Below are positions 29,717 through 37,721 of a stretch of 64,000 bases of DNA, one piece after another (the first letter of the stretch is position 1; each line of letters opens with the position of its first letter). The notes under the pieces were generated by a model. The model had not been told where the DNA came from. It made no database searches and worked only from the letters and a program-made list of their open reading frames with translations. Made by a program: the position numbers and the translations under genes. The stretch comes from Agmasoma carcini (nom. nud.) (lineage: Eukaryota; Microsporidia; Thelohaniidae), in the NCBI GenBank assembly GCA_029232285.1, contig JAOXFI010000047.1, forward strand, positions 28,932 through 92,931. Direction: 5' to 3'.

Positions 29717-30268
29717 ATGAGGCCCCATCTAAAGTTTACAGCAAAGCACTCACATAAAAGTATCTACATATCAGATAATGGCTTAAAACTGACAGGAACA
29801 AAAAATTACAGAACTGCCGTAGCTGTAAGCAATGAAATACCACAGAAATTATACTTTGAAGTAACTATACTAAACAATATTGGTTCTGCAAGAATTGGTG
29901 TTACGTATGATAGCTCTGATTCAAATTTAGAAGGACCAGTCGGTTTTAATGAGACGGGTTACTCTTTTAACACAAAAAATGGATATGGAATTCATAATTC
30001 AATAAGAAGACGCTTTGGTGAGCGACTAAGGAAAAATGATGTTTTGAGTGTATCAGTAACAAAGGATAGTGATGGCAGGCTTCTATGCTTTTATATAAAC
30101 GGAGAGCAAATACGTTATGATTTCAACATTCTAGACACTAATAAAAGGTTGTACCCAGCCGTATCATTATATAAAGAATGTAGTGTAATGTTCAACTTTG
30201 GTCCTAAGTTTGCAAAATATGATAAAATACTAAACGATAACAAAGAAAGAGACTTAGCAGCAAAATAA
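29717..30268 (+). CDS. SPRY-domain protein, Ash2/Bre2-like COMPASS subunit
   Basis: A 183-residue protein consisting almost entirely of one SPRY domain. Sequence order matches Ash2/Bre2: LKLTGTKNYRTAV, YFEVTILNN, SARIGVTYDSS, then LEGPVGFNETGYSFNTKNG (compare the family's L.(A/G)P(V/L)G(Y/F)....YS(W/F)R.K.G), HNS, and DVLSVSVT...LCFYINGE. Ash2 proteins bind RbBP5 and activate SET1/MLL histone H3K4 methyltransferases. The PHD/winged-helix part of larger Ash2 proteins is absent. The start ATG gives an almost immediate entry into the domain. Confidence 0.75.
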   Translation: MRPHLKFTAKHSHKSIYISDNGLKLTGTKNYRTAVAVSNEIPQKLYFEVTILNNIGSARIGVTYDSSDSNLEGPVGFNETGYSFNTKNGYGIHNSIRRRFGERLRKNDVLSVSVTKDSDGRLLCFYINGEQIRYDFNILDTNKRLYPAVSLYKECSVMFNFGPKFAKYDKILNDNKERDLAAK

Positions 30269-30398
30269 ATTTATTTAAGCAATACCACATTTAGAAACTG
30301 TGTTAATTTGTATGATAAAGATACTTTCAAAAGTTTTTTCCATTCTATTAATCAATATTCGTCCGCCTAATATGTGTTAATGATTAAAATACCAGATT

Positions 30399-31253
30399 TC
30401 ATATTTTTTTCAACACTATCTCGGAAAGTTCATCAAATTTATCAATACCACCAACAAATTCACCACAATCAGATAATTTGGCTAGATCCTTAATCATTGG
30501 TATATGTCCAAGATATTTGATATCGTTCTCAGTGCAATATTCTTGTATTCCTGAAGTATTAAACACATCATTCAATGTACCACAACTTGTACACATCAGC
30601 CCTTTCATGTTTTCTACAATCCCTAATATTTCCATATTCGCTTTTTTACAAAATGTTATTTGTCTAATAACATCATTAAAACTTAATTTTTGTGGAGTTG
30701 AAACTACCATCGAAAACTTTGGCTTAATATAATTAACCAAGGATAAATGCTCTTCTGTAACATTAGGTGGTGTGTCAATAACTATAATATCAATACCTTC
30801 AAGATCTATTCCCTTTAATATATTTTTTATTATAGAATGCTTTAAGCTAGACGTAAAATTTTGCTGATGATAATAGACGAAATGACCGACAGATACTACA
30901 TATAAACTATCAGACACAGCTATTGGCTTAATTTCAGAGTCAAGGTCAATAAAGTGATCAAGAGTACCCGTTAAACGAGGTATACTAGGGCCAGATATGT
31001 CAAGATCTAATAAAAGTACATTTTTGTGTTTTGATAAAGCTTTAGACAAATTGGTGCTGATTGTACTCTTACCGACACCACCCTTTCCACTTATAACTGC
31101 CATAATTAGATCAACTTTGGCCAATTTTTGTTGTATTGTTTTGATATCAGGATCTACAACAGCTGCCGCACATTCTTTTGCATTTGGACACCCTTTACAA
31201 GCATCAGCACGTCCCGCTTCACCACTTGATATGCTTGGACATTCGTTCCCCAT
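30399..31253 (-). CDS. NBP35: Cytosolic Fe-S cluster assembly ATPase Nbp35
   Basis: A 284-residue Mrp/Nbp35 P-loop ATPase that scaffolds 4Fe-4S clusters for cytosolic and nuclear proteins. The N-terminal cluster motif is complete: C5, C19, C22, C28 (the four-Cys signature separating Nbp35 from Cfd1). The Walker A GKGGVGKST is at about 56-64, DLDISGPS at about 83-90, and VIDTPP at about 158-163. The C-terminal C221-x2-C224 pair bridges a cluster between subunits. Length and motif order are normal. In microsporidia this pathway receives sulphur exported from the mitosome. The start follows AAAAATTTTATA. Confidence 0.95.
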   Translation of the reverse strand: MGNECPSISSGEAGRADACKGCPNAKECAAAVVDPDIKTIQQKLAKVDLIMAVISGKGGVGKSTISTNLSKALSKHKNVLLLDLDISGPSIPRLTGTLDHFIDLDSEIKPIAVSDSLYVVSVGHFVYYHQQNFTSSLKHSIIKNILKGIDLEGIDIIVIDTPPNVTEEHLSLVNYIKPKFSMVVSTPQKLSFNDVIRQITFCKKANMEILGIVENMKGLMCTSCGTLNDVFNTSGIQEYCTENDIKYLGHIPMIKDLAKLSDCGEFVGGIDKFDELSEIVLKKI

Positions 31254-31633
31254 TATAAAATTTTTATTCTACTTTTTTTATATAAATTTTAGTTTCAACA
31301 TTTGAAAAACTGTTTTAATAAAAAATAAAATATTAAAAGGTTACATAAACATCACAACCCATATTTCTGTTTTAAATATATAAAATAGACTAAAAGACGT
31401 ATAATTGTGTTAAACTAAGGTAATGACCGCAACAAAAGCATTTTGATGCTAAAACATGGCTTTAATAAGTACAAAGTATTAATAACACATCTTAACTAGA
31501 TAAAATAACCCTGCTTAATTGTCTTATATTATATTTTCACATTTAAATTCATGAAAAACGTAAAATTCCTAATCACATCATTTAATAAATAAATAAAAAA
31601 AAATACAAAATACAATTTAAATATCTACCCTTC
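31254..31633. other. Intergenic, nothing recognised
   Basis: 380 bp between the Nbp35 start and the Cdc27/APC3 stop, both on the minus strand; no repeat or RNA signal seen. Confidence 0.5.
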
Positions 31634-33037
31634 TCATATAGATTTTTCAAAACTATGAGACTTCTCAAGCATATTAACCTTTTTATAATATGAAGATGTT
31701 CGAATCGTAATAAAATCAAGAATGGTCTGCGCCTCATCAAACGACTGGCTCTGCTTAACAAATATTTCAACCAATTCACATAGCATTAACTCTTCCATAT
31801 CAGAAAATGTACCAGCTTTGCTCTTTATATCATCAACAATCTCAACAACACTACCATTAGGAAGATCAAGACACTTAATTATCATACTTAAGGCCTTATT
31901 GTACTCTCTATTTACTGTATAGTGCCTCACTAGATATGTATTCATTTTAAGATCACTTTCGTTCATTGATATGGCCTTAAGGAACTTAGACTCAGCTTGT
32001 GCAGTCTTATGAACACCTGCATATGCAACACCAAGTCCAAAAATAGAATAACTATTATTTTCTAACATGTTTAGGGATGATTTAAAGTATTTTTGAGCAT
32101 CATTAAACTGATGTTTGGCATTGCACTCAAGGCCTAACAAGGAATAGGCGTGATAATTTTCTTTAATAGAAAGTGATTTAAGGAAAGAAGTTGTACTTTT
32201 TTCAAACTTACCCAAAAGGCTATAATAATTACCAATCACGACCCATGTGATGTAATGATTAGGATACGATTCCATAAGACTCTTTGCCAAGAAGCCTAAC
32301 GTCTCCTCATCCTTTTTATTCCAAAGAATGGTTGAGTATATCGACATCTCTGATATAATGTTCGGATGTGATAATCTTAGTAATTTGAATAGGTATGCAG
32401 CCTTGTCAACATCACCCTTTCGAAAGTAGTACGCGCATGCTTTTGATGTAAAATAGGCATTGTAATACTCGTCTAACTTTGAATAGTTAGATGGAAGTTT
32501 TTCATCTAGCCCTATTAAATCAACATAGAAAGTTGAAATAGGATCATTTGAGGGTGGTATGAACTTATGTCCTTCATTAAACAAAGCTTCTACGGTCTTT
32601 AAGAGTGGTGATTTAGTGAATGATTTTCTAAAATAATCAACGGCAACATGACATTTACCTCTGAGGGTGTACATCTCTCCAAGCAGTTGATCAATAAATT
32701 CTGTTTCATTATGATCAATTAAGAAGGATTTAATTACTTTAAAAGTGGTATTGTCAGTAATAAGTTTTTTTTCCAATATTTTTTTCAGTGATTGAGCAGC
32801 GTTTTTGTATTTTTTCATTTCCTTGTAACACAAAGCCAAATAAAATTCAGAAGTGTAGGTTGACAAATTTTCAAGGGCCCAAATTGCCAAAGAATATTCT
32901 CTGTTCTCATAATGCAAAATACCCGTCAACAACTTGAATTCTGGGTTGTCTTTTTCCATATAACTAGAAATGAGAAGTGCAGAAGAATAATCCTTAAATT
33001 TTATACACGATTGTAGTTTTATGAGCGAATTTGTCAT
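31634..33037 (-). CDS. Anaphase-promoting complex subunit 3 (Cdc27)-like TPR protein
   Basis: A 467-residue protein built of tetratricopeptide repeats. N-terminal repeats (about 8-130) are followed by a linker and a C-terminal array (about 200-400). The stretch with EMSIYSTILWNKKDEETLGF and ITWVVIGNYYSLLGKFEKST matches Cdc27/APC3, where the family has M.(I/V)YST.LWH(L) and W...GN..SL...(H/F)E.A. Cdc27 is a scaffold and activator-binding subunit of the ubiquitin ligase that triggers anaphase and mitotic exit. It is much shorter than yeast Cdc27 (about 760) because the long disordered insert is missing. Cdc16 and Cdc23 are related TPR proteins and are the main alternatives. The start follows AAAAATTTATCCAA. 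Confidence 0.82.
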   Translation of the reverse strand: MTNSLIKLQSCIKFKDYSSALLISSYMEKDNPEFKLLTGILHYENREYSLAIWALENLSTYTSEFYLALCYKEMKKYKNAAQSLKKILEKKLITDNTTFKVIKSFLIDHNETEFIDQLLGEMYTLRGKCHVAVDYFRKSFTKSPLLKTVEALFNEGHKFIPPSNDPISTFYVDLIGLDEKLPSNYSKLDEYYNAYFTSKACAYYFRKGDVDKAAYLFKLLRLSHPNIISEMSIYSTILWNKKDEETLGFLAKSLMESYPNHYITWVVIGNYYSLLGKFEKSTTSFLKSLSIKENYHAYSLLGLECNAKHQFNDAQKYFKSSLNMLENNSYSIFGLGVAYAGVHKTAQAESKFLKAISMNESDLKMNTYLVRHYTVNREYNKALSMIIKCLDLPNGSVVEIVDDIKSKAGTFSDMEELMLCELVEIFVKQSQSFDEAQTILDFITIRTSSYYKKVNMLEKSHSFEKSI

Positions 33038-33527
33038 TTGGATAAATTTTTATTTATTTATTTAAATATAAACTAAATAGATATAAAAGTATGATATCGA
33101 TCTAATAAGCGATTTTATCTGTATTTATTAGATTTACCAAATAAAGACCATTGGGTTGTGATTCTATAACAAATTATTGTTATTTTTATATATATATAAA
33201 GTTTTATTATCAATTTTTAAGATCATAATGAAAAAGATTAAAATTCACCATTATTACTCGATTTTAGTTATAAAACGTGTAGATTTGTATTAAATCAGTG
33301 CCTTAAGTACAATATCTCTAATTTCATCTTAAATTAAAATATAAATATTATATTTACTATAACAAGGTATATTCCCCTTATTTGGTATTTATAAGTTCTA
33401 TATTGGGCTATAAATCTACTGATACATGTATTTGAAAATATATTTGTAATTTATTGAATTTTTAAAGAAATTTATCTTAAGAAATATTAAATTTGGAACA
33501 AAAAAAAATTTGAAAAATTTTTTCAAG
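33038..33527. other. Divergent intergenic region
   Basis: 490 bp separating the divergently transcribed Cdc27 and Utp15 genes. Extremely AT-rich, with the AAAATTT blocks of both starts at its ends; nothing else seen. Confidence 0.5.
33511..33527 (+). promoter_or_regulatory. Start-proximal AAAATTT signal of Utp15
   Basis: AAAAATTTTTTCAAG lies directly before the ATG at 33528. It decides the start: the longer in-frame reading from a TTG at 33510 would place this signal inside the coding region. Confidence 0.6.
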
Positions 33528-34856
33528 ATGAACATTCAAAGTAATTGTTATAAACTTGATACTTTGAATGAAATCCCTTATACACAAATACACGACTGTG
33601 AAATACCAATTTCAAATGTAAATTCACAGGAGAAGATTGTATTCACGTCTTCAACCAATGCCTACGTCATTAGAAACAATGGAGAGTCAAAGAAAATAGG
33701 CTTTCTTAGACATAACATAACATCGTTGGACTATTTTGATAATTTGGTGGCTATAGGATCACAGAATGGTGAAATAAAGATATTTACTGATGAAGGAATC
33801 CCTCTTTGTACATATTTTGAACACACTGCGACTGTTACCAATATAAAGTTTATAGATTCTCTAAATGTGGTATCTTGTAGTGATGATATGACATTGAAAT
33901 TCTTTAAATTATCTGAAGATGAGTCATATCATACTTTAGAGGTTGATAGCTTGGTTAAGTGCCTTGCATCTCGGGAAAATCGGCTATTGCTGGGAGGTGA
34001 AAAGCTACTTGTATATTCAATTGAAACATTTGAAAAGGAGTTTGAATATTTACCTGAGAAGTGTATTAAGCATAGCGTCTGGCTCGATGACAACAGGGTA
34101 GTCTATACATATGACAATGTCATTAATTTATTGGATATAACCAACCCAATTTCACATCTATCACGTTTGGTTCATTTTAAAGTTATCAACGGTATTTTTA
34201 TTGATCCTAAGTTTATCTATACCTACTCGAATGATTGCCATTTAAAAGCACATTCACATTCTCTGTTGTCCGTTTTGGACTATAAATTGGAAGCTCCAAT
34301 CGTTGGATTCATAAATAATAATGATAAACCTGTTGTTGGCCTATTAAATGGAAAGATTTTGGGGTATAAACGCGTTAGCACTAGAAAAGCGTCAAAGAAG
34401 GTAAAATTACCGAATAGAAATGAATATGAAGAGATCATAGACTATCAGAATATTTCACAGAGTATCTATAAACTATCGACGATAGAGAAGATGCTTCAAA
34501 GCTATAAATATAGGAAATGTTTCTTATATGTGCTTGAAAGGGAGAATGTTCATGAAATTTATGGTGTTTTAAAGTATATTGAAGATAATCAAAGTATTAA
34601 AAATATTTTAAAATCACATGATTTGGATGTGGTTAACAATATATTGGACATATGCATTGAATATTTTGGTATATTTGAGTTTAATCCCATAATTGTTAGT
34701 ATTCTTGATCAAATGATATTCCTTTATATGGACATGTTTGACGAGAATGAGCCTCTGATTGATAAGTTAGTGTGTCTAAGTCATAAAATAGATGAAGAAA
34801 TTGAATATCAGAGCATTCTTATACGAACGATTTCATTTCTTGAGTGTTTTTATTAA
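33528..34856 (+). CDS. UTP15: U3 snoRNP protein Utp15 homologue
   Basis: A 442-residue WD40 protein with a Utp15-type C-terminal domain. The N-terminal part (about 25-300) forms the beta-propeller, with readable repeats such as HNITSLDYFDNLVAIGSQNG and HTATVTNIKFIDSLNVVSCS. The C-terminal helical region has the family pattern: YKYRKCFLYVLERENVHEIY, then KNILKSHDLDVVNNILDI and a final EEIEYQSILIRTISFLE. Utp15 is a component of the t-UTP/UtpA subcomplex of the small-subunit processome, linking rDNA transcription to 18S processing. The chosen start is the first ATG; an upstream TTG is rejected because the start signal lies between them. Confidence 0.85.
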   Translation: MNIQSNCYKLDTLNEIPYTQIHDCEIPISNVNSQEKIVFTSSTNAYVIRNNGESKKIGFLRHNITSLDYFDNLVAIGSQNGEIKIFTDEGIPLCTYFEHTATVTNIKFIDSLNVVSCSDDMTLKFFKLSEDESYHTLEVDSLVKCLASRENRLLLGGEKLLVYSIETFEKEFEYLPEKCIKHSVWLDDNRVVYTYDNVINLLDITNPISHLSRLVHFKVINGIFIDPKFIYTYSNDCHLKAHSHSLLSVLDYKLEAPIVGFINNNDKPVVGLLNGKILGYKRVSTRKASKKVKLPNRNEYEEIIDYQNISQSIYKLSTIEKMLQSYKYRKCFLYVLERENVHEIYGVLKYIEDNQSIKNILKSHDLDVVNNILDICIEYFGIFEFNPIIVSILDQMIFLYMDMFDENEPLIDKLVCLSHKIDEEIEYQSILIRTISFLECFY

Positions 34857-35001
34857 AATTTAGATAGATTTTTGTTTTTTATATGCTAATTTTACATCAA
34901 ATTTTAAATAGTGAAATCAATCCAATACATAAAATATTTTTTTTCGTACTTAACTTTTCAAAAAAAATAATTAAAAGGCTTTCATTGTGACTATTTATTC
35001 T

Positions 35002-35490
35002 TCAATCCAAAATCTCACCGTGTTTAATCTTTGAGACAAGCTTGGCAACATCTATCATACCATCACAATCACACCCTCTAACAACATAATCATAATCCTC
35101 TGCTGTAATAGTATCATCACATTTTTCAGTTAACCACATTTTAAGTTCATCGTAAGCGACCAAACCATTAGCATTCTCATCAAATACAGTCAAAGCTTCT
35201 ACCAAACCCCTTTCTGAATCAGTCTGAGACATTCGCTCACCAAGGGCTGTAATTAAGCTCATGAAACACCCAGAATTTCCTAAGTCTTTGATCATTTGTG
35301 ATATTTGTTCTTCAGAGAATGGAGATCCAATAGTATCTAAAAAACTCGTAAGAGATTCTTCTGTTATTACACCGTTACCAGATACATCGATGAAGTTGAA
35401 TGCTTCCCTAAGTTGTGTCATTTGATCCTTAGTAAGCATTTGAAAAATGTTAGAACTTTGTCTGGACACTTTTCTTCTTCCACCAGCCAT
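35002..35490 (-). CDS. Myosin regulatory light chain-like EF-hand protein
   Basis: A 162-residue calmodulin-superfamily protein. The N-terminal extension (MAGGRRKVSRQSSNIFQMLT) carries the basic, Ser-containing leader and the SNIFQML segment of myosin regulatory light chains, followed by QLREAFNFIDVSGNGVIT (first EF-hand). FMSLITALGERMSQTDSE matches the linker FL.MFGE(K/R)(L/M).GTD. The third loop (DENANGLVAYDE) still resembles a Ca-binding loop; the first loop ends in Ser rather than Glu, and the others are degenerate. It probably binds a class II myosin heavy-chain neck. The Ser in RQSS may be phosphorylated, as in the family. The start follows AATTTTTTCAAAATATTTCC. Confidence 0.82.
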   Translation of the reverse strand: MAGGRRKVSRQSSNIFQMLTKDQMTQLREAFNFIDVSGNGVITEESLTSFLDTIGSPFSEEQISQMIKDLGNSGCFMSLITALGERMSQTDSERGLVEALTVFDENANGLVAYDELKMWLTEKCDDTITAEDYDYVVRGCDCDGMIDVAKLVSKIKHGEILD

Positions 35491-35593
35491 GGAAATATTT
35501 TGAAAAAATTGTTAAAATTAGCTGTACAGATTATTTGTTTATATTGTGATTGATACGTAATATCAATATAAAATATGTGAAATAAGTCGATTT

Positions 35594-36748
35594 TTAGTTT
35601 ATTTTATTCATTATAGCTTCAAACTGCTCTTTTGGAGCTTCAACGTAATTATCACAGCCCTGACTAACACCAGTCCTTTCAAAATCTACAAAATCAGAAA
35701 TTATCTTAAATTGATCAGATTCTTCAACTACTAAGTACTTATGTGTGTTATACTTGGCTAGCGAATAGAATTTACATATTTTATTCATAACAAACAAGTT
35801 TATATTGCTACTCTTGAATTTATAAACGATAAAATCCTTAAATCTATAAGGCTTTATCCTTTTGAAAATTTCTATTGTATAAAAATAAAATTTATAAGAT
35901 TTTTGGATACAAATGCTTTTGGACAAACAAGAAAGACTTTCATTGAATAGTCCCTTCTGAATATAATAAAGAACCAAAAATGCCTGTTCAATTGCCAAAA
36001 CATGCGTTTTTGAGTTCAAAACTCTAATGAATTTATCATTTTCTCCAAATGAATTCTTTATGATTTTCTTTGTATCAAATGGTATTTTGGCGAAGGATTC
36101 GTTCGCATCTTTAATTGAAATTCCTTTCCTAGCAAAAAATTCATATATTTTAGAGTCTGTATTTTTATATGAGAGAGCTAAGGAATTGATATTGTACTTA
36201 AGTGCCTTAAAAAGACTAGAATATGACAAAAAAGGTAGTTTGAATACTTTCCTATAAAAAATACCAGTCATAGAACTTCTAAGAGCCTTGACTTTTATCT
36301 TTAGCTCTTCAAGTATATCACAGCAGAATTCGCAAGACTCTGATACTGAATTTTGACTGTTAAATGATAAATTATAGGCATCATTCGACGTTGTCGTAAA
36401 GAAATTATTAAAGCTTACTAAGACTGATAATGCCCATATTATATTTTCATTGACAATCCCCATAGTCTTAGCGTATGTGTATAAAAGATATGCACCTTCG
36501 ATCTCTGTGTTGCAAGAGCAGCACATAGTACAACCATTTGATAAAGTGTGATCTGAAATCCTAAGTATTACTGAGCTATTCATTTTTTTGAATGTCACTT
36601 CGTAGTTGACTAGCTGCTTTTTAACTATCTCATCAAGTATAGCTAAGGAGCATATAGACGAAAGTGTGGTATTACATTCTATTTTAAGATGAGATATTGA
36701 CTTAAGAGACTCAAAGAATGAATTAACATTGGTTTTTGAAATCTCCAT
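35594..36748 (-). CDS. Probable replication factor Cdc45
   Basis: A 384-residue protein with Cdc45-like order. Near residues 17-50 is a degenerate RecJ/DHH-like start (HLKIECNTTLSSICSLAILD). In the middle, YKNTDSKIYEFFARKGISIK followed by DANESFAKIPFDTKK matches the Cdc45 hallmark (LxEFLAKMGxxLxxxxxxxxxMDxxxK). The C-terminus has a FKDFIVYKFKSSNINLFV segment and THKYLVVEE, comparable to Cdc45 FR..(I/V)(L/C)K..(PD)..LF and YLVVG. Cdc45 with MCM2-7 and GINS forms the replicative helicase. It is shorter than usual (yeast 650). CCSC and CEFCC are clustered cysteines of unknown meaning. The start follows AAAATTTTCGG. Confidence 0.65.
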   Translation of the reverse strand: MEISKTNVNSFFESLKSISHLKIECNTTLSSICSLAILDEIVKKQLVNYEVTFKKMNSSVILRISDHTLSNGCTMCCSCNTEIEGAYLLYTYAKTMGIVNENIIWALSVLVSFNNFFTTTSNDAYNLSFNSQNSVSESCEFCCDILEELKIKVKALRSSMTGIFYRKVFKLPFLSYSSLFKALKYNINSLALSYKNTDSKIYEFFARKGISIKDANESFAKIPFDTKKIIKNSFGENDKFIRVLNSKTHVLAIEQAFLVLYYIQKGLFNESLSCLSKSICIQKSYKFYFYTIEIFKRIKPYRFKDFIVYKFKSSNINLFVMNKICKFYSLAKYNTHKYLVVEESDQFKIISDFVDFERTGVSQGCDNYVEAPKEQFEAIMNKIN

Positions 36749-37162
36749 CCGAAAATTTTGGATATTTTTGTTTTAAAAATTTGGCGGCAAAAAAATCACA
36801 TTTATTAGTTTAATTGTTTTCGGCTCATGTAAAATATTAAGAATATTAAATGTTTGAATATCATCTTAGAGCATTATATATGCATCAAGTTAGTGATAAT
36901 TGCATGCGATGTTTCAATTAATAGAGATAAAGTTGTTTTAACTGGTCAGAAGTGTTTGTAAGTTACAAAAGAGGTGTTTTATAGATAATTAATCAAAGTT
37001 TAACAACTATTGTTTATCTTGAATTTTTTATTGGTGATACGAGAGCATATAAAAGACTGTAATGTATGCCTTAAGCATCAATAATTTTATATTTTATCAC
37101 CACTTTAACTCTTTTGAGGTAAAAATATGAAAAACAAACATTATAATAATCAAATTAAATAT
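36749..37162. other. Intergenic, nothing recognised
   Basis: 414 bp between the Cdc45-like start and the Rpb10 stop. AT-rich, no repeat or RNA signal noticed. Confidence 0.5.
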
Positions 37163-37369
37163 TTATCTAAATTCTGTTTTTTCAAATAATAATTGCTGTT
37201 CAGCAATATCAACTTGGGACAAGTACATGGACCTACAACATATTCTTTTTAGTTTAAAGTTATCAAGAGCTTCAGCAACTGGTATTCCAGCTCTTAGTTG
37301 ATCTAAATATGCTTCATAGTCACTACTAATCTCCTTTCCACATGTAAAACATCTAATCGCCATAATCAT
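37163..37369 (-). CDS. RPB10: RNA polymerase subunit RPABC5 (Rpb10)
   Basis: A 68-residue zinc protein shared by RNA polymerases I, II and III. It has the family opening (MIMAIRCFTCGKEIS, compare MI.P(V/I)RCF(T/S)CGK), with the first zinc pair CFTCG, and the second pair KRICCRSMYLSQVD (family: (K)RYCCRRM.L(T/S)HVD). Length matches the usual 65-70. The central LDNFKLKR corresponds to LD.LGLKR. The upstream signal is AAAATTTTCCA immediately before the ATG. Of the two nearby ATGs the first is favoured because it aligns with the conserved MI start. Confidence 0.95.
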   Translation of the reverse strand: MIMAIRCFTCGKEISSDYEAYLDQLRAGIPVAEALDNFKLKRICCRSMYLSQVDIAEQQLLFEKTEFR

Positions 37370-37721
37370 TGGAAAATTTTTATAAAATTTACTAAATAAA
37401 AAATATATCTTAACAAAAATGATCCTAAAATTTTATATTTATTTTAAATCTTTTTCTAAACTTAAGACTAGTGAATTTTTTTGTTTCTAATCGCTGATTG
37501 TCATATTAAACATTTACACCTCACTTTATTTATAAAACTAAGACAAGGGTGATGAGATTGCGTATGAGAAGTCTATCTTGTGAACCTTCCGTTCTATATA
37601 CATTTAGGCTATAAATATCACTATGTTTTATATTATATGTTCAGATTTGTTTGTAATATATTCATATATCATATTTATAACTATTTTGTATTGATAAAGA
37701 AAAAAAATCATATGATTTTGT
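37370..37721. other. Intergenic, nothing recognised
   Basis: About 350 bp of AT-rich DNA between Rpb10 and the adaptin stop; no repeat or RNA signal noticed. Confidence 0.5.

Noticed and set aside
33510..33527. TTG start extending Utp15 by six residues
   Set aside because: A nuclear eukaryotic gene should use the ATG at 33528; the AAAATTT signal lies between the two.
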